Source of the DNA: Acridotheres tristis
Taxonomy: Eukaryota > Chordata > Aves > Passeriformes > Sturnidae
NCBI GenBank assembly: GCA_037013685.1
Contig: CM072886.1
Span: 84,264,922 to 84,328,921 of the forward strand
Direction: 5' to 3'
Length of the DNA: 64,000 nt
In this document: positions 1 through 8,755 of the stretch, piece by piece
How the letters are laid out: each line of letters opens with the position of its first letter
How positions within the stretch are numbered: the first letter of the stretch is position 1
Notes under the pieces: generated by a model
Told to the model about the DNA's origin: nothing
Database searches by the model: none
The model's input: the letters and a program-made list of their open reading frames with translations, nothing else
Position numbers and translations under genes: made by a program

Positions 1-706
1 TAAATGAAATACAGCTGGGAAACAAAGTCAGCGTCTCATGGTGAATTAGCACTGTGAAGAATATAAATGGAGGTGACCACCTTACAATGCAGGAATTACT
101 GGATTAATCATAGCACTTCACAGCTAATTTCCATTCCCTGAAATGGATCAGCAGTTAACTCCAAAAATGTTTAAAGCCCTGAAACAGTCCCTATGTTATA
201 CGCCTTTTTATGGCAGAAGCAATCTAAAATCAAGTTCTACTTGCTAAGAAAGTTCTCAGAGGTTCAACCTGTCACACTTGCTCGCTTTAATTTCCAACCA
301 CACTGAAATTTTCATTTGCACAAGTCTCAGGTATTAGATTACAGGGATCTACATTGCTAATTCCGAAAGCTGCCAGTTGCTGACAGCATTTTAAAGACTT
401 GAAATAAGAAACACTTAAATCATAATCCACAAACTCAACAAAACACAAGCACAGCAAATTGTAATTACGTACCAAAATCAAAATATTACCCAGAGTTTAA
501 ACTGGACCTATTTAAACTGAATTTTAAACTACTCATATGAATGCACAGTGTGTCCCTAACAAACACTCTCTAGCCACACAAAAAGTCTAAGAGCCCATCA
601 TCATTTCAGAGAACACTGCTCTGTTCATCAGTTGCTTAAAGAGACAGTTCTTAATGTACCCTCAACATTTGTGATCCCAGAAAAATAAAGCAAATACTTC
701 AGCTTG
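1..706. other. Intron 3 or flank of C18orf21 homologue, no recognised feature
   Basis: AT-rich sequence left of the CR1 fragment. Because exon 3 ends with a donor at 1803, this is most likely inside the following intron. I looked for the next exon (second CxxC) on the minus strand and did not find it. Confidence 0.5.
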
Positions 707-957
707 AAGAATCACAGAACATCTTGAGTTGGAAGGGACCTACATGCATCATCAAATTTCAGCTCCTAGCCCAGCACAGGACATGCCAGGAATCACACCA
801 TGTGCCTGAGAGTGTTGTCCCAATGCTTCCTGAACCCTTGTAAGCCTTGGTGCTGTGACCCCCTCCCTGGGGAGCCTGTTCCAGTGCCCAACCACCCTCT
901 GGGTGAAGAACCTTTTCAGACGTCCTTTCTGAAGCTCAACTGTGACCTAAAATTTGG
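707..957 (-). mobile_element. CR1 LINE fragment, 3' end, minus strand
   Basis: Starts with the reverse complement of a CR1 tail (AGAATCACAGAACATCTTGA, then GTTGGAAGGGACC) and continues through typical antisense CR1 text (TGTTCCAGTGCCCAACCACC, CTCTGGGTGAAGAA). It is 5'-truncated at about 250 bp, as usual for avian CR1, and sits in the presumed intron 3. Confidence 0.88.
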
Positions 958-1803
958 GGAGAGTGCCTTTATGAAGCATCTTACTTTGCTCTGACAGCCA
1001 AGAACCTTGGTGATATTTCCTCAGTTTCATTTATTAATTCTAATAATTTTTGATTTCACAAAATTCACTCCTTGGAAAACTCCAAGTGTGCCAGCAACTG
1101 CTGGGCACAATAGGGTCCTGTCTCATTTATTACAACAACCATTCACATGATCTGTTTTTAAAACAGTCCATACCGTGACAACACTAGATTAAATGTACGC
1201 TATTATTCTTCCAATAGTAACTAAATGTCACATTCCTGAGTACTTCTAGGAAAAATAACTGAGTACTTCTAGGAAAAATAACTGAGGCCTCGAGAAAAAC
1301 ATAACCTTGTTGAAATTACCTCTGGGGTTTAGTTCTGAAAGACGTCCTATAAACAGCAATATTCAGACAAATGTAAAAAATTCTATTAATACAGATGGTA
1401 ATAATAATCTGATGTTGCCATGAGAGGCTAGTGAAATACATGGAAGTAAAGTTTGTGTCAAAACATAGTACAACTTATAAACTGAAACAAAGGCAGTAAA
1501 TGAGATATTTGTGTAGCTTCTCTAACATATAGTGTCACAAGGATTTTTTTTTGAGAGAGAAAAGCTTACTGGTCTTGTCACTGTGTTCATGACCTATTGT
1601 AGAAGGTAGATTTTAAAATAATTAATTTAGGCATAGAAGTTATTCCAAAAAAAAGGAAGAGTCTTATGCTCGTAATAAAGAAATGTGTGGGCTTCTCTTC
1701 TCAAGAGAAAGGTTTCTGTGTATTCTTTTTTTATGCCACTGAAATAGGGACATGTAATTTAGGGAATATCATGTACTTGTCAGTTCCAAATAAATGTCCT
1801 TAC
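958..1803. other. Intron 3 sequence, no further gene feature
   Basis: AT-rich. Apart from the 23-bp duplication I see only short A and T runs (for example about 1546-1553 and 1648-1655). No exon on either strand could be supported. Confidence 0.5.
1236..1286. repeat. 23-bp tandem duplication
   Basis: The 23-bp unit starting CTGAGTACTTCTAGGAAAAA occurs at 1236 and again, perfectly, at 1259, followed by the first bases of a third copy (CTGAG at 1282). Perfect identity suggests a recent slip or duplication. Confidence 0.9.
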
Positions 1804-2003
1804 CAGAACGCTTCTTGACTCCTTGTACTTTCTCAAAAGCTTTGTCTGTTTCATGTTAAGTTTATGATTCTTTGCCTCTCGTTTAAGAACTTTCTCTATC
1901 TGTGGAGTCACTTTCATCTTTGGTTTGAGGCGCACCCGGTAGCTGTCAGGAACCAGGAACTGGAAGCAGTAAGGACATATCCTTTCTAATCCACGTTCAT
2001 TAG
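1804..2003 (-). CDS. C18orf21: C18orf21 homologue, coding exon 3
   Basis: A 200-nt exon: 2 nt completing a codon from exon 2, then 66 codons. The acceptor is a pyrimidine-rich tract ending TTTATCTGTAG at 2004; the donor is CTG|GTAAGG at 1804/1803. It encodes CPYCFQFLVPDSYRVRLKPK, then a helical basic stretch (QIEKVLKREAKNHKLNMKQ) ending SRSVL. In the human protein the matching segment ends SKSVL just before the second CxxC. CPYC is the first half of a putative zinc ribbon. The other two forward frames hit stops at once, so the frame is unambiguous. Confidence 0.9.
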
Positions 2004-2982
2004 CTACAGATAAATAAAGGCAAAAGGATGAAATAACTATGTTGTATAAGCAAACTTTAAAATGGTGTGTATCAATTTTGACATTACCTAAGTGTTTCTG
2101 TGTTTAGAAAAACACTAAAACACAAGAGGAAGCTGAGCACCAGAATGTGCTCAGCTGAGCACAATTCAGACTAAGTTAATGAAAGGCACAAGTTTACACA
2201 ATATGTAACTGTGGGCTTTCATGAAAAAATGCAATTCCTTGCTAAAAATCTTTAACAACGGAGGCTCACAGTTCTGCAAAGAACTCCATACCAGATCAGG
2301 GACACCAAAGCGTTATAAAGCTCTTTGCCCATTTTAAGTGTGAGAAGATGACATGACCTCAGACTACAATGAAGAAACGCTTTGAGATAAATTTCAGGCC
2401 CAATAAGAGGCTCGCTCCTGGCATCTGCCTCATTAGCTCCTGCCGCCGGAGCTGGACTCGGGTGCCTCTCCTTAAACCCGCTGGGGACACCTGGCCCTGC
2501 TTCCTGGCGAGCTCCGCACTGCTGCCGGCACCCCAAAACGCAGCCGTGCGGGGGCAGTGCAGGGACAAGGGGAAAACAGAGGGAAAGGGCGAGCCGGCAT
2601 TCATTCATTCATTCATCCATTCCCACGCTCCCGTCCTTGCGCAGCCGCCGCGCGCTGCTCTCCCACGGCAGGAGCCTCGGCTGGAGCGCGCCGGGATCAC
2701 GGGAAGCCCGGCTCCGGAGCCCCTTCCTCCGGCCCGGCTGCACCGCCTGCGCCCGGGGCCCCTCACTCGCCTCGGGAACTGCGGAGCATCCACCTGCGCG
2801 GGAGAGAGGGAAAGCGTCAGGGCTCGGCCGCCGGCACAGGCGGCGACATCCCGCGCGTCACCGCCGGGCTCTCCCACCGCCCGTCCCCGCCTCGCCGCGA
2901 TTCCTTACAGCAGGAATCGCGCCTGCCCCGGGCAGACTCCCGCCAGCTGCTCCGCCGCCGCCAGCAGCAGCCGCCGCCCCAT
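1804..2982 (-). CDS. C18orf21: C18orf21 homologue (UPF0711 / RMP24-like), 5' three exons, partial
   Basis: Seen: three minus-strand exons (2982-2909, 2793-2771, 2003-1804) with phases 2, 1 and 0 join into about 99 residues without a stop. The product carries an AAAEQL...CPGQARFLLW segment near the N-terminus, then ERICPYCFQFLVPD, VRLKPK, KREAKNHKLN and a basic lysine/arginine-rich end, each alignable in order with human C18orf21 as I recall it. Known: C18orf21 is a small (about 220 aa) nuclear/nucleolar protein with a zinc-ribbon-like pair of CxxC motifs. It has been reported as an RNase MRP subunit related to Rpp21/Snm1, so a role in rRNA-processing RNase MRP is likely. The first CxxC (CPYC) is here; the second should be in the next exon, which I did not find in 1-1803, so the 3' half probably lies left of the window. 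The start is the first AUG downstream of any start site in the CpG island, with G at -3 and +4. Homology is confident; intron 2 rests on a GC donor. Confidence 0.85.
2147..2162. repeat. 16-bp perfect palindrome in intron 2
   Basis: GTGCTCAGCTGAGCAC is its own reverse complement. A further GCTGAGCAC half lies just left, at about 2132-2140. No known function. Confidence 0.7.
2598..2622 (+). repeat. (CATT)n microsatellite
   Basis: About six units of CATT with one interruption (CATCCATT), inside intron 2 of the C18orf21 homologue and within the CpG island. Confidence 0.85.
2771..2793 (-). CDS. C18orf21: C18orf21 homologue, coding micro-exon 2 (23 nt)
   Basis: Seen: a strong polypyrimidine acceptor (TTTCCCTCTCTCCCGCGCAG) is followed by G TGG ATG CTC CGC AGT TCC CGA G, then GCGAGT. 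Spliced after exon 1 (ending CTG CT) it gives LLWMLRSSR, against LLWAYTSSH in human C18orf21. Joining exon 3 in frame requires the donor G|GCGAGT, a GC-type donor. The nearby canonical donor (GA|GTGAGG) would create an immediate TAA with exon 3. The introns would be 115 nt (2908-2794) and 767 nt (2770-2004). Inference from phase and homology; a transcript would settle it. Confidence 0.68.
2909..2982 (-). CDS. C18orf21: C18orf21 homologue, coding exon 1 with start codon
   Basis: ATG at 2982-2980 in the context GCGCCATGG. The exon encodes MGRRLLLAAAEQLAGVCPGQ followed by ARFL and ends CT|GTAAGG, a near-consensus donor. The AAA..L...CPGQAR(F/Y)LL pattern matches the start of human C18orf21. No other minus-strand ATG exists between 2983 and about 3400, so this is the first AUG of any transcript starting in the CpG island. 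The exon is GC-rich, with many GCG/CGG codons. Confidence 0.85.
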
Positions 2983-3002
2983 GGCGCCGAGCGCCCGCCC
3001 CG

Positions 3003-3039
3003 CCGGAAGGGAAGGGAAGGAAGGGAAGGGAAGGGAAGG
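3003..3039 (-). repeat. GGGAA-type purine tract; pyrimidine tract in the probable 5' UTR
   Basis: The + strand reads GGAAGGGAAGGGAAGGAAGG and continues in the same way. On the sense strand of the leftward gene this is a (CCTTC/CCCTT)n pyrimidine tract beginning about 20 nt upstream of the start codon. If the start site lies upstream it is in the 5' UTR; otherwise it is core promoter DNA. Confidence 0.75.
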
Positions 3040-3123
3040 CGGGCGATGTGCAGCGCTGGGCCGGGCCCCGGCGGCACCGCGGCCGCAGCACCAGGGTACC
3101 GGACTGGGCCGGGCCCCGGGCTC

Positions 3124-3199
3124 GGGGCAGGGCAGGGCTGGAGGGCAGCGGGCCCCGGCTGTGTGCCCGGGGCTGGGGGAGCCGGGAGGGGCCGGGGGA
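3124..3199 (+). other. G-quadruplex-capable G runs upstream of the promoter
   Basis: GGGGCAGGGCAGGGCTGGAG plus GG at 3124-3145 fits the G3+N1-7 pattern with four runs. A second cluster (GGGGCTGGGGGAGCCGGGAG and following G runs) lies at 3169-3199. Both are on the strand opposite to the gene, just upstream of the likely start-site region. Structure formation is inferred. Confidence 0.5.
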
Positions 3200-3342
3200 A
3201 CCCAGCCCAGCCCAGCCCGGCCCGGGCCGGGCCGGGTCCGCTCGGAGCGCGATACCCACCTCGCCCGGGGAGCTGCTTGTTTCCCCGGCCGTGTGGAAAG
3301 TTTTTCCCGCAGGAAAGGAAACTTTTACTTTAGGGAAAATAA

Positions 3343-3552
3343 CGTGAGGAAGGACAGCTTTACGTTGAGGGCGGCAGAGCTCTTAGGCTGGCCCAGAGAG
3401 CTGATGGAATCTCCTTCTCTGGAGACATTCCAAACCCACCTGGATGCGTTCCTGTGCCACCTGCTCCAGGGGACCCTGCCTTGGCACAGGGCCTGGGCTG
3501 GATGATTTCCAGAGGCCCCTTCAAACCGTAACAATTTTGGGATTCTGTGGGG
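3343..3552 (+). mobile_element. CR1 LINE fragment, 3' end, plus strand
   Basis: Reads GGCTGGCCCAGAGAGCTGAT, then GGAGACATTCCAAACCCACC, CTGGATGATTTCCAGAGGCC and a tail GGGATTCTGTGG, all CR1 3'-end text. It lies directly beside the right edge of the CpG island, upstream of the C18orf21 promoter. An open frame reading through island and repeat is an artefact. Confidence 0.88.
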
Positions 3553-3763
3553 AAAAAAAACGAAAAACCACCAAAACTCCAAACCCGACAGATTGCTCTG
3601 TGAGGGGTTGTCAGGTGAACGATCTGCAGCAGCAGCTCCAGAAATCTGCCTGATGCTCCGCAATGCTGAACTTCATCTGTCACCCTCTCTATTTGAGGCG
3701 CCTTTTCCGTGGATTTTGGCGACTCTAGACTTTTCTTTATCACTCTGCAAATGTACCCCCATT

Positions 3764-3905
3764 TAAAAAAAAACAACCAAAAAACAAACAAAAAAACCAA
3801 ACCCAAACAAACAAAAAAACAAAACCCCACAAAAAAAATCCGAAAAACAAAACAAAAAACCCCCAAACCTCTCCCCTCACCCCTAAAAAGCCCCAAAACC
3901 ATATC
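3764..3905 (+). repeat. A/C-rich low-complexity tract
   Basis: About 140 bases made almost only of A and C (runs such as AAAACAAACAAAAAAACCAA and CCCCTAAAAAGCCCC). It may be an expanded poly-A-like tail or simple slippage product; no coding potential. Confidence 0.85.
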
Positions 3906-5530
3906 CTCGGCTTTCCACCGTTTGAGGTGTGTTTTACTAATTCCCTCGGCCCTGTTCATTTGCTGGACGTTTTTATCCCTTGGTCTATTGGTAATGGTGT
4001 TCATTTAGGAGAGGTATTCAGGTGAGCAGGCTTCGATATTCTATCAAGGCATTTGAATAAATATAATTATTTCTTATTTTCTGACATAGAGTAGCCAAGG
4101 GCTTTAGAAATAGAAAAGCAAGGGGGAAAAAGGAATTTCAAGGCTTCCTTTAAGAGAGCTTTACTGCACAGTCAATAAATCTGGACTTGTTAATGAAATG
4201 TTCATAATGGGTACAATCAAAGCCTCTGTTGACTCTAATTTTTTTTTATTAAATGAATTTTTTCATTTAACTTTTCAATATTACATTTTTGTTGTCACAT
4301 TGCTGGCTTTTTTGATCCTAATTTTCGAGTGAACTACCTTTTCTGAGTGGAAGAGCAGGGATGTCATGTAATATCTATTCAAAACACAACCAGTATTCAT
4401 CACTCAGTGGATTTTTTTGGCAAATTAAATATTCCCATTTATTAATACTGGAGGGGGAAAGTGAAAGTACTTTTTGAACACAAGTAAACAAAAACAATTC
4501 CAACATTTTTTTGAGGGGTGGGTCTGTGTTTATAATTTTTTTAAGCATGTTTGTTCCCTAGGGAAATTGGTTATGGAGGAAGAATGGTGAGGCAAGATAG
4601 TGCCACGTTCTTTCACAGCTTCTGCCTAGATAAAGGGAAATGTGCTAGGGATTTCTTCTTTTGCCTGAAGCTGGGACCTGACTCCTCCCTGCCCCTGGAG
4701 CGGTGCAGGTGGGCCAGAGCATCTGCATCAGCACCATGGATTAACTTTTTCTTGTGAGAACAAGTGCCTGAGCGACCTGATTAACCAGCACTTATTAAGC
4801 AGTGACTAACACAATGCAAAGGATTAATTTATATTCCCCCCCTCCACCTTCACTTTTGCACTCTTTATACTCCTGCTTTTGTCTCCCTCAGTCTCTTCTA
4901 GTCCGCCTGAAATGCTTATACTCTTTTTTTTCCTTCTGCTCCTGAGATAACACTGGGTCATTCCTTTTTTTTTTATCTTAGTTTGCTGGATTCTTTTTGC
5001 ATTGTACATCATCTTTGTCCAAAAAGCAGAGCAAACAGCCACTCTCAGTGCCATCCACACACAGGGTGATGCGCCTCGTCCCAGGTCCCGTCACATGAGG
5101 CTTTCCCATATTAGCTGTGCTGCTGAATGTGCTGAACGAAGCTCTAGGGACAAAGGGGAAATGGCCAAAAACCATGGCCTCAAATTCACGACTCGCTACC
5201 AGCCCCTTCCTGCAGAACTCCCATCAAAGGCACTATTTCTGTGCATCCAGTGCTGGCAGGACCCAACCCTTAAAACCAGACAACCCTCAGATCCCCGGCA
5301 CAGTATTTATGGCATCAGTGGGATTAATTCATCCGCATTTCAAGGCAGAACGCATTCGTCTCTACTTTTTCCTGGCTTTTGTTCAACAAAAAAACAAAAG
5401 CCCACGTTAGCAGAGCCATGTTAGGAACTGCTTCCTGCGTCTGTTGTTTAGCGTTTTGTAGCTACCACGGCTGGCCAACAGGCTGTAAATCTTGCCCGGT
5501 GTTTTGTAACAAAGGAAAAAAATAGAATGA
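3906..5530. other. Intergenic, AT-rich, nothing recognised
   Basis: Long T runs (about 4230-4265, 4924-4932, 4963-4973) and otherwise unique-looking sequence. No gene, RNA or transposon signature seen. Confidence 0.45.
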
Positions 5531-5562
5531 TTTGTGTTGACTTTTGGGCACCGTGTGTCATG

Positions 5563-6009
5563 ATCGATCCGGGGGAGGGCGGCGGGGAGCGCGTACCGCG
5601 TATCTGTTGCTCGCCGCTTCTCCGGGAAGGAGGCGTGAGCCAGCAGTCAGTAGAGGGCAATAGAGAAATACAGTTTGTGATGCCTAAAGGATTTGAAGCC
5701 CTGATTATGTGTTTACAGAAAAGAAAAAGAAGAAAAGAAGAGCCAGGAGGATAGGTTGTTCAGTTTACTACCGGAGACCTGACTGTGACAGACCACCAGG
5801 AAGAGAAAATTTTCAAAGAGAGTAAAGAAGACCTTCTGCAGCGTCTGCAAGTCTCTCCTTTTTTCTTCAGAGTTACGTAGGATAACTTAGCCAGAACTTA
5901 TTGATGTCTGCATGTTCAGTGGACTCGGGAATGGATTGGGAGATGCGGAAACGTACTCTTTGGAAGAAACAGAAGAGGAGGCATTTCAAAGATCCTGCAG
6001 GTGACAAAG
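5563..6009 (+). promoter_or_regulatory. Small CpG-rich patch and candidate first exon of a noncoding transcript
   Basis: Seen: bases 5563-5640 hold roughly ten CpGs (GAGCGCGTACCGCGTATC, CTCGCCGCTTCTCCGG) in CpG-poor surroundings. Downstream, at 6009/6010, is a strong splice donor, GACAAAG|GTGAGC. A short open frame from ATG 5931 (MDWEMRKRTLWKKQKRR...) crosses the donor but matches no protein I know. Inference: a small promoter with a first exon of a + strand lncRNA, which would point towards miR-187 about 40 kb away. It could equally be a lone CpG-rich enhancer. Confidence 0.3.
5647..5660 (+). promoter_or_regulatory. CTCF-like motif
   Basis: TCAGTAGAGGGCAA resembles the CTCF core (CCAnYAGRKGGCA) at the AGAGGGCA positions. 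It lies just downstream of the CpG-rich patch. A single motif match occurs by chance often, so occupancy is unproven. Confidence 0.25.
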
Positions 6010-8665
6010 GTGAGCAAACTCACAGCTTCTCTTTCACCTGAGATAATAAATGTTCAGTCAGCTGTATAAAAGTCATGAACACACTGAGTGAGTGATTGAA
6101 ATTATATCAGAATTTTGCTTTTTCAGGCATGCTTCTGCAAGATTCATTTTCTGACGGAAAAAGGAGTATAGTGATGCTACAAGGATAAGCATTTCCAAGC
6201 ATATGTTATTTTGGAGACATGCTAAAAACAGTGACCTCTTTTATGTGTCATATTTTGTATCAGAACTGTTTGAAACTGCTGATCGTTTTACAAGGTTTAT
6301 GTGCTATAGTTCCTAGTTTCTCTAGTTTACAGAGAAATATATAAAAAAGATGTGACTGTTGTTGTTCCTTTTAGAGGGGATTTTTGCTCAGCTTTTAGAC
6401 AAATATGACTTGGAGGTTTGGAGAAATCTATTAAGAGATTTTTGGATGCATACTGGGAATGCCCTCACGTTTTTCAAAGGCTTTTTAATCAGAAAGATAT
6501 TGAAAAGTGATAACTAAGAATATAGTAATAACAAAAGGCATTAAGCCATAGAAATCAAGAGGGTGGCAGAGGATTGGGAAAGCAGAAGAAAACCCACAAG
6601 AGACTGAGTTAGAAAATAAACATGTGAAACACTTTTCCATTGCCAAGTTCTCAGCTGGTGTCACCATAACACTTGGAAAATATCCTCAGGATGCCTGGAA
6701 CCATTAAAGCAGTACAGATTATCAGAGGATAAACTTCCACTTCAGCTGCCACTGCTACCAGAAGTGGCCAATAAGAAATGTTTGGGAAATGAAAGATGAA
6801 GAATCAAAGCATTGACATTCTGGGGATATCACAGAGCAAATGCAAGGGTATCTAGAGGTCAGTAAGACAGTACCCATTTGAAACAGGGCAGGCTGATAAA
6901 TAAAAGAAATAAATCATATTCTGAAACAAACCATCAGCTTTTAAAAGCTAATTAAAGGACAAGTTATCTGGTGTTCCTCCTGAGCCTGGATTTATTTTGT
7001 AAGTGGTATGATAGGTAAGGCTATGACACAGTGATTTGTAAAAGATTAGTGTGTTTTTTGTTAGTTTATGCATTGTTTAGAATACAGCTTCCTTGCTGCT
7101 TGTACCTGAGGGAGGTGAAAGATAACGTATACAAAGCATGCCTTATTTCTTGTGAGTTGGCACAGGGAATGACAGGTTGAGAGAGAATGGACCCAATGAC
7201 TATCAGAAACCATCTGATCTTGAAAACTACAAGTTCCAGTTTCCATTTTTTTCCCTTTTATTCAATTTCCACTACTCTGCATCTTCTTGTATACTTGTAA
7301 ATCCATTCTCTCAAAAGATAATAGAAATTAAAGATAGTACTGGGAAAAAACCTCAGAGAGAAATATTCACACAGCTTAATAGTGCCAACTCTTCTTTAAA
7401 GCGGTCTCTAGTAGAAATTGTTAACTCTATATCTAAGATGTGAAGCTCTAGGGCAATCAGCATTCTCTTAGAGCTGATACCTATTTTCAGTGAAATTAGC
7501 AGGGTTGCTTTTTGGTGTTAGGTCTCTACAAATACAGTCAAAGGGGTTTTTGTAGTGGAGAGCCACGCAGGTCAGCGGCTGGGGCTGAGGAATGGGAGCT
7601 GCTGCTCCTTGAAGTCCAGGCCTTGCTTTGTCCCTGTGTGACTTTGTGGTACATTAGGCTTATTTATGGTCAGCTCGTGAAGTGGCCAGCCTGGCACCTT
7701 GCCTGTGCCAAGGACTGGGCTTTGAATGACAGGGTGCAGGTTGTGCAAGGAGGCCCTCCTTCCATGCAGGTTATGGGAAAGACCATCGCCAGGTTCCACT
7801 GTCCTTCAGTACACAGACAAACATACCTGTATGCTAGTTCTGCCTGTAAGTCCTTGTCACCTTGAATCAGAATAAGCTATTCCTTAATTTTCACTCACAG
7901 AACAGTTGTCTAAAAATGTTGAATTCTTAAGCCAAAGTTTCACCTGTGAAAAAGATGCTGCTAATTAATGTGTTAATTGTCATGTAAACCCCTTTGCTTA
8001 ATGAGATGTGAAATAGCCCCTGCTGTTAGGAATATCAGTGTGCACAGGAGTTTGTCCCAGGCATTTGGGGTCATTTATTGCTGTGCTGCGGCACAACCCA
8101 GGGCTGCTATTTCAGCTTCTTGCCAAAATAGAAACATTTACTTTCTGATGAGTCATCTGGGTTTCACTGAGATCTTGCAAAGTTCCCCCATTCTTCTTTG
8201 CCGTGGAGTCCAGGCCCTGCCCTGGAGGCCTTGCTTTCACTGGAAGAGATGGGGTGGAACCTGCTTCAGCAGCTGTCAGCTCCATTCCTTAATTAACTTG
8301 GAGCAGACTGCTAATGAATGATATGGAGCGTTTTCCCTGTCACTGGAGCTGAACATGCAGCATTCCCAGCCTCTCCTGGCCAGCAGTGTGCCAGAGAGTG
8401 CTGGCAACTGAGTCGGAGTTTGCCACACATTGTGCTAAATGTTACCTGCATCGAGACAGGAAGGGAACTAGGTCAACCAAAGGTGGCAGCTTTAATCTAT
8501 TTTCCAGGTTGGTCATGATTATTACAAACAACACCGAAGAACTATATGTTTCAAGAAAATATTTCCTTGCATTTTTTTCCTTCTAGTGCAAAAGGGGGTA
8601 GAGGAAGATTCCTTTCTTTTCTTTCTTTCTGCTTTAAATTATTTCCTTTCCCTTTTAATTTTGAA
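6010..8665. other. Intergenic, no supported feature
   Basis: Unique-looking sequence. Slightly GC-richer segments at about 7560-7800 and 8190-8430 show no conserved protein or repeat that I can name. Confidence 0.4.
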
Positions 8666-8755
8666 TGATCTGTTCTAAGGTGGCACTGGTTTGAGTATGA
8701 GTGAGGCTGGACCAGATGACCTCTAGAGATTTCCAGCCTTATCCTGTAATTTTCA
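8666..8755 (+). mobile_element. Old CR1 3'-end fragment
   Basis: GGCTGGACCAGATGACCTCT, then AGAGATTTCCAGCCTTATCC matches the CR1 3' end (gactagatgacctctagaggtcccttccagccctat). Diverged, and lacking a clear terminal octamer repeat. Confidence 0.7.

Larger units (their letters stand above)
2430..3300 (-). promoter_or_regulatory. CpG island promoter of the C18orf21 homologue
   Basis: About 870 bases of very GC-rich, CpG-dense sequence stand out sharply from the AT-rich flanks and contain exons 1 and 2. There is no TATA box near the start. An ETS/GABP-type core (CCGGAAG) lies at 3003-3009, just upstream of the ATG on the gene's strand, and CCCCGCC-type Sp1 sites occur at about 2885 and 2995. This is typical of a housekeeping promoter. 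Divergent transcription to the right is possible, but I see no coding exon there. Confidence 0.85.

Noticed and set aside
800..994. 64-codon + strand frame
   Set aside because: Lies within the antisense CR1 fragment.
3077..3079. Upstream minus-strand start (MPPGPG...) as a uORF of the C18orf21 homologue
   Set aside because: The codon there is GTG, not ATG; no minus-strand ATG exists upstream of 2982 within the island.
2369..3505. 378-codon + strand open frame, with several other long frames on both strands
   Set aside because: They arise from the stop-poor GC-rich CpG island plus part of a CR1 element. Composition is proline/arginine/glycine noise, frames overlap on both strands, and the real exons of the C18orf21 homologue lie inside on the minus strand.
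5931..6009. Basic peptide starting MDWEMRKRTLWKKQKRR as a coding first exon
   Set aside because: No homology recognised and the frame is short; kept only as part of a possible noncoding first exon.
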